A stretch of DNA of 64,000 nt, from assembly GCA_029262455.1 (NCBI GenBank), contig JAJCZJ010000094.1, positions 91,067 through 155,066 of the forward strand. The letters run 5' to 3'. The stretch comes from Deltaproteobacteria bacterium. GTDB taxonomy: Bacteria > Desulfobacterota > Binatia > HRBIN30 > CADEER01. This document shows positions 26,020 through 34,595 of this stretch, in pieces. The notes under the pieces were generated by a model. It was not told the DNA's origin and searched no databases. It was given only the letters and a program-made list of their open reading frames with translations. A program made the translations under genes and the position numbers. Positions within the stretch are counted from its first letter, which is position 1; the number at the start of each line of letters is the position of its first letter.

Positions 26020-26757
26020 TTGGATCTCTACGACGCAGCGATTCTGATCGGCGGCGGACTTTTCGCCGGAATCTTCAACACGCTAGCAGGCGGGGGCTCC
26101 CTCGTCTCAGTGCCTCTCCTCGTCCTGATCGGACTGCCCGGCACCGTCGCCAACGGCACCAACCGGGTTGGCATCTTCGCCCAGAGTGCCGCGGCCGCAT
26201 GGCGCTTTCGTGCCGACGGTGTTTCCGGCGTACGGCAGGGACTGCGATTGCTGGTGCCGATCGCTCTCGGCGCGGCCATCGGCGCCAGCCTCATTTCGCA
26301 AGTGGCGGACGACACCTTCGAGTGGCTATTCGGCCTCGTAATGATCGCGCTCCTGCCCCCGATCCTGCTGCGCCCAAAGCCGGCTACCGTCGGCGAAACA
26401 CACTGGTCGCCGACAACGACATTCGCCGTATTCTTCGCGATCGGAGTGTACGGCGGAGCGTTCCAAGCTGGCGTCGGGATCGCCCTGGTACTGGCGCTCG
26501 CGCACAGCGGCTACGATCTCGTCAAAGCCAACAGCATCAAGGTCGTCGTCAACGCGATCCTGACCGCGGCCGCCGTACCTGTATTCCTCGCACAGGGGCA
26601 GATCGAGTGGCTCCCAGCCCTGGCACTCGCCATCGGGTTCGCCGGCGGCGGCACCATCGGCGCCCGCCTCGCCGTGCGCGGCGGCGAAAAGATCGTCCGC
26701 CCCGTCCTGGTCATATCAGTGCTAGCGCTCGCCGGTCGCATGCTCGGGATCTACTGA
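26020..26757 (+). CDS. TSUP (TauE/SafE) family membrane transporter
   Basis: The family match begins at a TTG codon at 26020 (LDLYDAAILIGGGLFAG); the upstream part of the very long open frame has no coding signal. AGGAG lies 14 nt upstream, a long spacing. The 245-aa protein has about seven to eight helices and the two inverted-repeat motifs of the family: FNTLAGGGSLVSVPLL and YGGAFQAGVGIALVL. TSUP proteins move small anions such as sulphite, sulphoacetate or thiosulphate. The substrate is not readable from sequence. It is divergent from the FAD oxidoreductase operon. Confidence 0.82.
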   Translation: MDLYDAAILIGGGLFAGIFNTLAGGGSLVSVPLLVLIGLPGTVANGTNRVGIFAQSAAAAWRFRADGVSGVRQGLRLLVPIALGAAIGASLISQVADDTFEWLFGLVMIALLPPILLRPKPATVGETHWSPTTTFAVFFAIGVYGGAFQAGVGIALVLALAHSGYDLVKANSIKVVVNAILTAAAVPVFLAQGQIEWLPALALAIGFAGGGTIGARLAVRGGEKIVRPVLVISVLALAGRMLGIY

Positions 26758-26920
26758 AGCAGGTGGGTACGCAACCCTGGTGAACCAAACCCTCCGGGTA
26801 GTGATCCGCTACGCGGCTCGGACGGAGCCTCGCCCTCCATTTTTCTCGACACAATCCACCAACATCAACAACGAGCGGAGCGAGCACCACCCTCAGCCTT
26901 AGCCTCGAGCCCAGCGTTAG

Positions 26921-27081
26921 CAGTCCGTTGAAAAACAGGCGCCGTAGCGAGGGTGAGGGATTTTTCGCCAATTCGAGGCGCCGAACCGGAGGCAAATCGC
27001 TTGATTTTGTTGAGGATTCGGCAACGTAGAAGTGGCGGAAAAGCGCCACCCGCAGTAGGTGTCCTGTTTTTCAACGGGCTG
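26921..27081. mobile_element. MITE-like element, copy 2
   Basis: The ends CAGTCCGTTGAAAAACAGG and, inverted, CAGCCCGTTGAAAAACAGG match copy 1 at 4239-4430. The element is 161 bp and shares its inner blocks TTTTGTTGAGGATTCG and GTGGCG-x-GAAAAG. The flanks are TTAG (26917-26920) and TTGG (27082-27085), a target duplication with one mismatch. The rest of the gap 26758-27195 shows nothing recognisable. Confidence 0.75.
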
Positions 27082-27195
27082 TTGGCCTTTCTTCTCGATT
27101 AGCGTTCACCAGCGGTTTGGTTCCGGCCATCGACCGTATCTGTGGACATCTGCGGACCAACCACAAGGCGCTGCCAGGCGCCTCATGTCCTCGGC

Positions 27196-28284
27196 TCAGT
27201 AAACAATGACGCTGCGATTCACCTCACCAGCCTTCATTGCGTCGAATGCCGCGTTGATGTCGTCGAGCTTGATCGTTCTAGAAATCAACTCGTCGATCTT
27301 CAGACGGTGGTTCATATACAGGTCGATCATCCGCGGCATGTCGCGCTCGAGGTTGGCCGAACCGTAGAGCGAACCGATCAAAGACTTCTCTTCCAACGGC
27401 AAGGACATCCCCGGCACTGTTACCTGCTGGTCAAAGCCGGGCACTCCGACAACAACCGCAGAACCACCGCGTTTCACCGAGTTGAAGGCTTGCGTAATCA
27501 CCGCCGGCACGCCGATCACTTCGAACGCGTAATCCACACCGAGCCCACCGGTTGCTTCACGGATCGCCTGGGTTGCATCGACATTCTTGCCGTTGATCGT
27601 GTGCGTCGCGCCAAACACCTTGGCCTGCTCGAGCTTGGAGTCGAGCAAATCGACGGCGATGATCGTCGTTGCCCCAGTCAATGCCGCGCCTTGGATGACA
27701 TTGAGCCCGACGCCACCACAACCAAACACGGCGACGGTTTGCCCCGGTTCGATCTTCACGGTGTTGATGGCTGCCCCCACACCCGTCATGACGCCACAGC
27801 CGACCAAGCAGGCACGATCGAGTGGGATATCGTCACGAATCTTGATTGCCGCCGTCTCGCGCACCACCGTCTTCTCGGCGAAACAGCCAACGCCCGCCAT
27901 CTTGCCAATGCCGACCCCGTCCTTTTCGAAGACGTTGTCAGCGCCGGTCATCGCCATTTCGAACCCGGTCGGACAGAGATGATTCTTCCCCGACTTGCAG
28001 TAGTGGCACTTGCCGCAGTTCTGCACCCAAGCCAAGAGCACGTGATCACCCGGCGCGAGATTCTTCACAGCGCTGCCGACCTCCTCGACGATACCGGCTC
28101 CTTCGTGCCCCAGCACCGCCGGCGGTGGCACCGGGATCTTACCCTCGATGACCGACAGGTCGGAGTGACAAACGCCAGCCGCCGTGACCTTGACCAGCAC
28201 CTCGTCTTCACGAGGTGCTTTCAACTCAACTTCTTCTATCGACAGCGGCTCGTTAAAAGCGCGCATCACAGCAGCTTTGACCAT
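27196..28284 (-). CDS. Zinc-dependent alcohol dehydrogenase (medium-chain)
   Basis: The ATG at 28284 has AGGAGGA about 5 nt upstream. 362 aa. Catalytic zinc ligands are in AGVCHSDLSVIEG and LGHEGAGIVEEVG; the structural zinc cysteines are in QNCGKCHYCKSGKNHLC. The NAD-binding Rossmann motif is AVFGCGGVGLNVIQGA, followed by the coenzyme acidic residue in IIAVDLLDSK. The pattern fits class III-like NAD-dependent alcohol dehydrogenases, which oxidise primary alcohols or formaldehyde adducts. It stands alone on its strand and is divergent from the exported methyltransferase with a gap of about 140 bp. Confidence 0.9.
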   Translation of the reverse strand: MVKAAVMRAFNEPLSIEEVELKAPREDEVLVKVTAAGVCHSDLSVIEGKIPVPPPAVLGHEGAGIVEEVGSAVKNLAPGDHVLLAWVQNCGKCHYCKSGKNHLCPTGFEMAMTGADNVFEKDGVGIGKMAGVGCFAEKTVVRETAAIKIRDDIPLDRACLVGCGVMTGVGAAINTVKIEPGQTVAVFGCGGVGLNVIQGAALTGATTIIAVDLLDSKLEQAKVFGATHTINGKNVDATQAIREATGGLGVDYAFEVIGVPAVITQAFNSVKRGGSAVVVGVPGFDQQVTVPGMSLPLEEKSLIGSLYGSANLERDMPRMIDLYMNHRLKIDELISRTIKLDDINAAFDAMKAGEVNRSVIVY

Positions 28285-28423
28285 CGTTTCCTCCTGCTCT
28301 CTAGTCGTGAACCACTCGTCGTACGACGAACCCCCTCGACCGGTCAATCCACAATGGCCAAGCATCACACAAATGTTTCGGGCCCGAATTGAACCACCCA
28401 ACCCAGCATGGTCTTGTAGTGGG

Positions 28424-29191
28424 ATGGCACTGACTTTCGACCTGACACTGGCTGCAAAGAAACTCCTAGCCGCGACTGCCCTCGGCTCCGTCACCATCCT
28501 CGCCTCTTGCGCCTACGCAGAGAAGGATGGGCAACACCAGTATGAAGCCGGCCGCGCGACCAGTCATCGCTCGTTTGCCGATGTCGCCAAGTGGAGCAGC
28601 GTGTTCGACGACCCCAAACGCGCGGAATGGCAGAAGCCCGCAGAGATGGTTGCGGCTCTCAACTTGAAACGCGGGCAAACTGTTGCCGACTTGGGGGCCG
28701 GAACCGGCTACTTCCTACGCCACCTCTGCAATGCGATCGGCGACCACGGCACCGTGTTCGCCGTCGACGTCGAGGCGTCTCTCGTCGCGCACCTCCGAAC
28801 CCGTGCCGATCAGGAAGAGCTCGAACAGGTCGTCCCCGTCCTCGCCTCGTTCGATCGGCCACGACTGCCACCCGGACGGACCGATCTGGTACTCATCGTC
28901 GATACCTTCCACCATCTCGACCACCGCCCGCACTATCTCGAAAAACTCAAACAGGCGCTCACCCCACTGGGGCGGGTCGCGATCGTAGACTGGCTCAAAA
29001 AGCCACTTCCAGAAGGGCCGCCACCCGATCACAAGATCGAACGCTCCAAAGTCGTCACCGAGATGACGGCGGCTGGATTCGAGCTCGTCGACAGCCCTGA
29101 TATCCTGCCCTACCAGTACTTTCTGATTTTCAGGAAAGCAGAAGCACGCACTTGGGGCGCCACCGGCGGCGGCCTCCAAGGTCAACACTAG
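28424..29191 (+). CDS. Exported or lipid-anchored class I methyltransferase
   Basis: 255 aa starting at the ATG at 28424. The N-terminus looks like a signal (KKLLAATALGSVTILASC) with a lipobox-like LASC and then AYAEKDG. The body is a class I SAM methyltransferase: motif I TVADLGAGTGYFLRHL, acidic residue in FAVDVEAS, and motif IV around LIVDTFHHLDHR. Predicted methyltransferases with export signals are known (COG4798-type), but their function is unclear since SAM is not expected outside the cytoplasm. The next gene begins 15 nt downstream on the same strand. Confidence 0.75.
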   Translation: MALTFDLTLAAKKLLAATALGSVTILASCAYAEKDGQHQYEAGRATSHRSFADVAKWSSVFDDPKRAEWQKPAEMVAALNLKRGQTVADLGAGTGYFLRHLCNAIGDHGTVFAVDVEASLVAHLRTRADQEELEQVVPVLASFDRPRLPPGRTDLVLIVDTFHHLDHRPHYLEKLKQALTPLGRVAIVDWLKKPLPEGPPPDHKIERSKVVTEMTAAGFELVDSPDILPYQYFLIFRKAEARTWGATGGGLQGQH

Positions 29192-29206
29192 AAGGGTCAA
29201 CACGAA

Positions 29207-29842
29207 GTGCAGCCCACGGAATCTGAAATCGAGCTCGTCATTCTCGACTGCGACGGCGTCCTCTTCGACTCGCGCCCGGCGAACGTCGCATTTCACAACG
29301 CGGTCATGAAGGAGCTGGGGCAGGCTCCACTCGACACCGCCGGCGAAGATCTCGGCCACTACATGGCGGCCGGACAACTCTACGACCACTTGTTCGGTAC
29401 GAGCACCGAACTCCGGCTCGAGGCAAAACGCGTCGCCCGGGCGATGGACTATGGACCGTTCTACGAGTTCATGAAGCCAGTACCAGCCCTCATCGAGACG
29501 CTCGAGACACTCGTCCTCAGCCACAAACTGGCGATGGCATCGAACCGCTCCCGCACCGCACACGGCGTTGCCGAACGCTTCGACCTCCAACGCTACTTCA
29601 GCCTCGTTGTCGGCACACGCGAAGTCGAAAGGCCCAAGCCGGCGCCCGACATGCTCGAGCTTTGCATGCAGAAGGTCGGTGTCTCCAAGCAAGCAACGGT
29701 GTTCGTCGGCGATGCCATCACCGACCGCGATGCCGCTGACGCAGCCGGCATCGACTTTATCGGTGTCGGCCCAGCCGCTTCGGTCGCGGACCCCATCAGC
29801 GAATTGCGCGAACTACCGGCAAGGCTGGCGGCCGACCGCTAA
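29207..29842 (+). CDS. HAD-superfamily hydrolase (phosphatase-like)
   Basis: 211 aa from a GTG start. HAD motif I is LVILDCDGVLFDSRPAN with the nucleophile Asp, motif II is the Ser/Asn in LAMASNRSRT, the motif III lysine lies in ERPKPAPDML, and motif IV is VFVGDAITDRDAADAAG. The small helical cap inserted between motifs I and II is the phosphoglycolate-phosphatase-like type. The substrate is probably a small phosphate ester. It directly follows the exported methyltransferase gene, so they are likely co-transcribed, and it is convergent with the TIM-barrel gene. Confidence 0.85.
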   Translation: MQPTESEIELVILDCDGVLFDSRPANVAFHNAVMKELGQAPLDTAGEDLGHYMAAGQLYDHLFGTSTELRLEAKRVARAMDYGPFYEFMKPVPALIETLETLVLSHKLAMASNRSRTAHGVAERFDLQRYFSLVVGTREVERPKPAPDMLELCMQKVGVSKQATVFVGDAITDRDAADAAGIDFIGVGPAASVADPISELRELPARLAADR

Positions 29843-29858
29843 AGCCGAAGCCCGCGCT

Positions 29859-30659
29859 TTACACCCATAGGTCGTCGAAACGCTGCATTACGCGTGGGAT
29901 CACACTCTCGTAGCCTTCGCCTTCGATCTTAGGCCCGACCAACTCGATATCGTACCAACCACGAAATCCAGACTCGGCAAGGGCACGGCAGATCCGTCGC
30001 AATGGCACGTCGCCATCCCCGATCACCACACGATCCGACACACAGTTCGTGCCGAGCTTGACGTCACTGATCTGCACCAGCGCGATCTGCTCGGTGCGGT
30101 ACCGGATGTTCTTGTAAAGGCGACGCTCTCCCCACGCCTCGTGGGTTTCGAGCACTACACCAAGCGACGGGGAACGAATCTCGCTGACAAAATCGAGAGC
30201 CTCGTCGAAAGTGCGCAGGAACGAGAGCTCTGCCTGCAAGGGATTGGCTGTCTCGACGGCCAAGCGAACCCGCGAAGCCTGCGCCGCCGGTAGTAACTTT
30301 TCCAGCAGCATTCGTGCGCGCTGCGCAGACTCTTCCCACGACAGCTGCACAGCATTGCCGGGCATAATCATCAAACAATCGGCGCCAATCTCCGAGGCAA
30401 GCTCAATGTGACGCCGCGTGCGCTCAAGCGCTTCGGCCTCGCCCTGTACGTCTCCGAGCGGGAATGCGCCCGATGAGGTCAAGCACGAGACTCGCAGGCC
30501 ACTGTCGCGCAACAACAGAACAGCTCGCCCAAAGCCGCACTCTTCGAGTTTGGCCACAGAAACGCCAACGCAGGTTACCCCAACGCCGACGTAGTACTCG
30601 AGGTCGCGCTCGAAGGACCATCGGATGGTCGAGATTTGATTGACCGAGAACCGTCGCAC
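29859..30659 (-). CDS. Sugar phosphate isomerase/epimerase-like TIM barrel
   Basis: 266 aa from a GTG start (MRRFSVNQISTIRWSFERDL). The pattern matches the xylose-isomerase-like (AP endonuclease 2) barrel: VTCVGVSVAKLEECG, a region around EIGADCLMIMPGN, RVRLAVETANPL with a metal-binding Glu, SLGVVLETHEAWGERR, LVQISDVKLGTNC, and RGWYDIELVGPKIEGEGY. Such proteins isomerise or epimerise sugars, inosose or hydroxypyruvate, often with a divalent metal. The exact substrate is unknown. It is convergent with the HAD gene, with 16 bp between stops. Confidence 0.78.
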   Translation of the reverse strand: MRRFSVNQISTIRWSFERDLEYYVGVGVTCVGVSVAKLEECGFGRAVLLLRDSGLRVSCLTSSGAFPLGDVQGEAEALERTRRHIELASEIGADCLMIMPGNAVQLSWEESAQRARMLLEKLLPAAQASRVRLAVETANPLQAELSFLRTFDEALDFVSEIRSPSLGVVLETHEAWGERRLYKNIRYRTEQIALVQISDVKLGTNCVSDRVVIGDGDVPLRRICRALAESGFRGWYDIELVGPKIEGEGYESVIPRVMQRFDDLWV

Positions 30660-30775
30660 CTGGACGCGACTAACACGCTCGAGGGGTGGGCTGCTAGTCC
30701 GAGATCAAGATCCACGACTCAAATCCGGACATCGAGCCGGTGCGGGTTCTGAGCTTTCATCGCCGATCAACGCGA

Positions 30776-30810
30776 CAGGGGACCGCCCCGTTCGACGAGA
30801 CGGTCCCCTG
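30776..30810. terminator. Strong hairpin downstream of the six-repeat dockerin gene
   Basis: CAGGGGACCG pairs perfectly with CGGTCCCCTG around a 15-base loop. It lies 43 bases past the stop at 30853 on the minus strand. The U-run is weak on both strands, so it may be an imperfect terminator or an mRNA-stabilising stem. Confidence 0.5.
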
Positions 30811-30852
30811 AGATTGAAAATATCCTAACCGTGCGGCCAGGCTAGTCGAGTC

Positions 30853-31635
30853 CTAGTTGCCGCACGGCGTCGTTCCACATGCGGCTGACCAGAACCGGAG
30901 TAGGATCGTCAGATCCGCCCGATTCACGGTCCCGTCACTGTTCAGATCGCCGATACAGTCGCCGCTCTCACACGGTCCCCAATTCGACAACAGCAAGAGC
31001 AAGTCCGCGGTGTTGACGATGCCGTCGCCGTTTAGATCGGGACAACAAGGTCCCCATCGACGCAGCAAACGCGCCAAATCTTGCTCGTCGACCACACCAT
31101 CGCTGTTTAGATCCTCCGGACAATCCGAATCACACTGTCCCCAAGCCGCCAATAGCTGCGACAGATCCTGAAAGTTGACGACACTGTCGGCATTGAAGTC
31201 GCCAGGGCAACACGGTCCCCAGTTCGAGATCAAGGCATCGAGGTCGAGCCGATCGACGACGCCATCTCCGTTGAAGTCGGCCGGGCAATCCTCGCCTTCG
31301 CAAGGTCCCCAACTGGACAACAACACGACGAGGTCAGAGACCCCGACACTTCCGTTACCCTCGAGATCCCACGGACAGCATTTCGCGACACACCCCGCCG
31401 CACGCAAGCGGCGCATCTCGGTGCGCTCGTCCGTACCGATCAGTCCACGGCGGTCGCGCCGGTTCCTGACTCCGTCGATCTCGTTCGCATCCTTTACAGG
31501 CGGCAGCACCTCTTTGACTTGTGCAGCATTGTCGCGCACGGCCGCTGCATCGTCACTCGCAGCCACCACCGGACCACTCCAAACCGCTGTCGCAACGACG
31601 GCGGCCAACAACACCCTCTTCCAAATCCTCACCAT
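30853..31635 (-). CDS. Secreted protein of six tandem dockerin-like repeats
   Basis: The ATG at 31635 follows AAGGAGATG. 260 aa: a signal peptide (VLLAAVVATAVWSGPVVAAS), then about 60 charged residues, then six consecutive repeats of the form C-P-x-D-[FL]-N-x-D-x-V-V-x-x-x-D-L-x-x-L-L-x-x-W-G-P-C (for example CPADFNGDGVVDRLDLDALI). No other domain follows. Each repeat has a calcium-loop pattern and a bordering cysteine pair. The repeat type (LLLLLSNWGPC) resembles planctomycete and other environmental dockerins more than the ELVxAVNIALG type elsewhere in the window. Binding to calcium and to partner proteins is inferred. Confidence 0.8.
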   Translation of the reverse strand: MVRIWKRVLLAAVVATAVWSGPVVAASDDAAAVRDNAAQVKEVLPPVKDANEIDGVRNRRDRRGLIGTDERTEMRRLRAAGCVAKCCPWDLEGNGSVGVSDLVVLLSSWGPCEGEDCPADFNGDGVVDRLDLDALISNWGPCCPGDFNADSVVNFQDLSQLLAAWGQCDSDCPEDLNSDGVVDEQDLARLLRRWGPCCPDLNGDGIVNTADLLLLLSNWGPCESGDCIGDLNSDGTVNRADLTILLRFWSAACGTTPCGN

Positions 31636-31776
31636 GCAACATCTCCTTTCGAGTCAAGGTTCGTTTGACACCCCTACTCGTTCGGATGTGAGGAAGATCC
31701 GTGCCAGGACGAAAACTCTCGTACGGCATGTCTACTACAATCGACACGCGCTCGTTGTTTCGCGGTCGATCGCGAA

Positions 31777-32913
31777 TCAGCGTTCGCGCTTGACCGCGCC
31801 GCGGCGCGCGTCTGGTGGGCGGCTGCGCGGAAGCTGGCCGAGCACGCCACCGTCGCGCTGCCACAACCGCACCACTCCATCTAGGCTCGCCGAGACGACA
31901 TGGCCACCTGCCTCGATGTCCACCGCCGTTACCGCGCGGCCATGCTTGCGCAACACTTGCGCAGGCGCGTCGCCATCCAACTCGTGCAAACGCGCTGTGC
32001 CGTCCAGCCCCGCCGAAGCGAACCAATTCTCATCCGGCGCCATTGCCAACGCCCGTACGTGATGGCCATCGTGAATCTCACCCCAATGCCGCACCAATCC
32101 CCCATCGATGCGCCAGCGGCTGAAACCTCCTTCAAAATCGCTCGCGATGAAAGTCTTGCCATCGGGCAGGAACGCAATCGAGCGGTCCCAGCCCCACTGC
32201 ACATCCCAGCGCACGAGATTCGGCAACATCTTTGCGTAACGACGGTTGGCCTCTCGATAACTCACCAGCGGCTCGACCTTTGCACCGATCCTCCAACCTC
32301 GGAGCAGCGTATCGGCTCCCTCGGAGACCAAGACGGTTCCATCCGGCGAGAAGGCCACCGCCAACACCAACCCGTCGTGTGCCAGCTCCCGACGCAGGGC
32401 GAGCGTACCGTCGTGACGCCAGAAATGGAGCCCCCCAGCGTCGCTCCCCGACACCAAGAGGTCCCCGAAGGCGGCGACAGCATGGACGACCTGACCCTCT
32501 GAATCGCGCCGCCACAACAACTCGCCGCGCCGTGACCAAAGGGCCACCTTGCCATCCAGCTGTCCGACGAAGAGAGCCTCGCCGCCAGCCGAGAAACACA
32601 CGCTTCGCGCCGCCGCCGGCAGGATCCGAGTTCTCACATACGACGAGTCCGCAGCGCGCTCCCAGAGCTGCAGGTCTCCATCGCGCTCCATCACCAACAA
32701 CCGGCCTTCACCGGTCGGATCAAATAGCACGCGGCGCGGATGGACCGTCCCTGGCAGTCGCCGAGTCAGAGTCGGAACCGCATCGGGCGGTGCGGTCGGC
32801 AACACCACCGGTGCCGGGGCTACGTTCGCATTTCCGGTATTGCCGCGGTTACAACTTCCCGTACTCATTACAACGAGCGCCACTGCGACGAGAGTCAGCC
32901 GTTCGCGAGACAT
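31777..32913 (-). CDS. WD40-repeat lipoprotein
   Basis: The ATG at 32913 starts a lipoprotein signal (LTLVAVALVVMSTGSC, lipidated Cys21); the longer open frame above it lies in the permease gene. 378 aa. After an Ala/Pro-rich linker come about seven WD40-like units: RRVLFDPTGEGRLLVMERDG, RSVCFSAGGEALFVGQLDGK, VLAVAFSPDGTVLVSEGADT, ALAMAPDENWFASAGLDGTA, and VTAVDIEAGGHVVSASLDGV. It is probably a membrane-anchored propeller facing the periplasm. It is the last gene of a four-gene operon after a LolC/E permease, so it may cooperate with that permease. Confidence 0.8.
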   Translation of the reverse strand: MSRERLTLVAVALVVMSTGSCNRGNTGNANVAPAPVVLPTAPPDAVPTLTRRLPGTVHPRRVLFDPTGEGRLLVMERDGDLQLWERAADSSYVRTRILPAAARSVCFSAGGEALFVGQLDGKVALWSRRGELLWRRDSEGQVVHAVAAFGDLLVSGSDAGGLHFWRHDGTLALRRELAHDGLVLAVAFSPDGTVLVSEGADTLLRGWRIGAKVEPLVSYREANRRYAKMLPNLVRWDVQWGWDRSIAFLPDGKTFIASDFEGGFSRWRIDGGLVRHWGEIHDGHHVRALAMAPDENWFASAGLDGTARLHELDGDAPAQVLRKHGRAVTAVDIEAGGHVVSASLDGVVRLWQRDGGVLGQLPRSRPPDARRGAVKRER

Positions 32914-32939
32914 CAATTCAGCCGGCCGTGACCGCCGCC

Positions 32940-34187
32940 TCACTCGTAGCGCAGCACATCGACCGGAGCGAGTCGCGCCGCTTGATGAGCCGGGTAAAGC
33001 GTCGCCAGCAGGCTGATCGTAAACGCCGAGCCAGCAACCAAGACGAAGTACCGTCCGTAGATCCGAACCGGAACCGTAGCGACGTAGAAGACATCCTCGG
33101 GAAGATCGATAAAGTGATAGTGCCGCAACGCGTAGCAACCGAGGTAGCCGAGCACGGTCCCGACCGCTGTCCCCGCTACCCCGATCACCAGTCCTTTGGC
33201 GATAAAAATGCGCCGAATCGATTTCGCCGTCGCACCCATCGAACGCAAAATCGCCACGTCCTTGCGCTTCTCTGTCACCACCATGATCAGCGTCGCGAGG
33301 ATCGTGAAGGCAGCCACCAACACAATCAGCAACAGAACGATAAAGTAGACTGTCTTCTGCAGCCGCAACGCCGCAAAGAGGTTCTCGTTGCTCTGCATCC
33401 AGTCGCGCACACGGTACGGGAAACCTATGGACTCCCTGATATTCTCAGCAATCGTCGGCGCCGCCTCGAGATCGTCCACTTTCACTTCGATACTGCTCAC
33501 GCCCTCACTCATGCCAAAGAGCTTCTGTGCCTCGGCTAAAGACAGGTAGGCAACGGCTTTGTCGTATTCCGGCATACCCGAATCGAACAATCCCGCCACC
33601 GCCAGCCGCCGCATTCGCGGCACACCGGAACCAGCCCCGGGCGCTACCGGGATGGCTGCACTGACCGCCTCACCGACCTCAACACGCAACTCGTCGGCTA
33701 GACGTTTTCCAAGGAAGATCCCCGGCAATCGCGCTACCACGCCGCGGCCATCGGACAACGGGACCGCATAGCTCCGTCCCAGCTGCGCAAAGTCCCCCGC
33801 CACGACATGACGGCCCAGGTCGCGGTCCAAACCAGCCTCGACGCCGCGGACAAACACGCCTGCGACCCGGTCACGGTTCGACAACATCAGATTGCCGTAG
33901 ACGTACGCCGCCGCACTAGTAACACCATCAATCGCGTGGAGTTCCGCAACCAACTTCTCTGGCTCTTCGATTGAACCGAATTGGTGCATGACCAAGACAT
34001 GCGGATTGAACCCAACGATTCGGTCGCGCAGATCCTCCTCGAACCCAGTCATCACACCCAGGACGATGTCGAGCGTCATGACTCCGATCGCAATACCAAT
34101 CCCAGAGAAAAGCGTCAGCAGCGAAACAAATGCTTCACTGCGCTTCGCCCGCAAGTAACGCAATCCAATGAACAGTTCGTACGGCAT
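32940..34187 (-). CDS. LolC/LolE-family ABC transporter permease
   Basis: 415 aa with the family start YELFIGLRYLRAKRSEAFVS, a first helix LLTLFSGIGIAIGVM, a large periplasmic domain (about 50-260), then three C-terminal helices (FIVLLLIVLVAAFTILATLI, IFIAKGLVIGVAGTAVGTVL, YFVLVAGSAFTISLLATL) and the closing PAHQAARLAPVDVLRYE. Lol permeases release outer-membrane lipoproteins to LolA with the ATPase LolD. No LolD-like ATPase gene is in this operon or in the window, so it must pair with one encoded elsewhere. It lies 3 nt after a small membrane protein gene and 26 nt before the WD40 lipoprotein gene. Confidence 0.85.
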   Translation of the reverse strand: MPYELFIGLRYLRAKRSEAFVSLLTLFSGIGIAIGVMTLDIVLGVMTGFEEDLRDRIVGFNPHVLVMHQFGSIEEPEKLVAELHAIDGVTSAAAYVYGNLMLSNRDRVAGVFVRGVEAGLDRDLGRHVVAGDFAQLGRSYAVPLSDGRGVVARLPGIFLGKRLADELRVEVGEAVSAAIPVAPGAGSGVPRMRRLAVAGLFDSGMPEYDKAVAYLSLAEAQKLFGMSEGVSSIEVKVDDLEAAPTIAENIRESIGFPYRVRDWMQSNENLFAALRLQKTVYFIVLLLIVLVAAFTILATLIMVVTEKRKDVAILRSMGATAKSIRRIFIAKGLVIGVAGTAVGTVLGYLGCYALRHYHFIDLPEDVFYVATVPVRIYGRYFVLVAGSAFTISLLATLYPAHQAARLAPVDVLRYE

Positions 34188-34190
34188 CGC

Positions 34191-34595
34191 TTATAACGCT
34201 CGAAAAACACCAACGGCCAGCATCACGAAACCCAAAACCCCTGCTGGCGCCCCAACCGCTCCGAGAATCCTCGGAACGATAGGACGATCGACATACTCAT
34301 CACGAACGTCCTGCAGCCAATTGATCGTATCCTTGGCGGCAATCGCAATCGACGAAAACACCAGGGCCGCAGCCGCCATCAGCTCGTTGTCGGCCGACAA
34401 TGCCGAGAGGCGGACAGCGAAAACCAAGCCCAACAACATTGCACCCTGCATGTAGGGGCCGACGTGAGCCATCACCAAATAGCGATGCGCATATTCACGG
34501 CGCTGTCTCGCGACCGCAAAAAACAGCCCGGTGACATAACCGTACCCGAGGTTGAGCATCCCGCCGACGATAAGGACCCGCTCCGCGTCACTCAT
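34191..34595 (-). CDS. Small four-helix membrane protein
   Basis: 134 aa with about four hydrophobic helices (ILIVGGML...YVTGLFFAV, YMQGAMLLGLVFAV, MAAAALVFSSIAIA and VGAPAGVLGFVMLAVGV). It resembles uncharacterised membrane proteins of similar size, with no defining motif. The ATG overlaps the stop of the GST gene by 4 nt (ATGA), and it is followed after 3 nt by the LolC/E gene, so it belongs to that operon. Its role is unknown. Confidence 0.65.
   Translation of the reverse strand: MSDAERVLIVGGMLNLGYGYVTGLFFAVARQRREYAHRYLVMAHVGPYMQGAMLLGLVFAVRLSALSADNELMAAAALVFSSIAIAAKDTINWLQDVRDEYVDRPIVPRILGAVGAPAGVLGFVMLAVGVFRAL

Noticed and set aside
32232..33539. Open frame of 435 codons on the plus strand
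   Set aside because: It is antisense to the WD40 lipoprotein and LolC/E genes; the product is Arg/Pro-rich with no motif.
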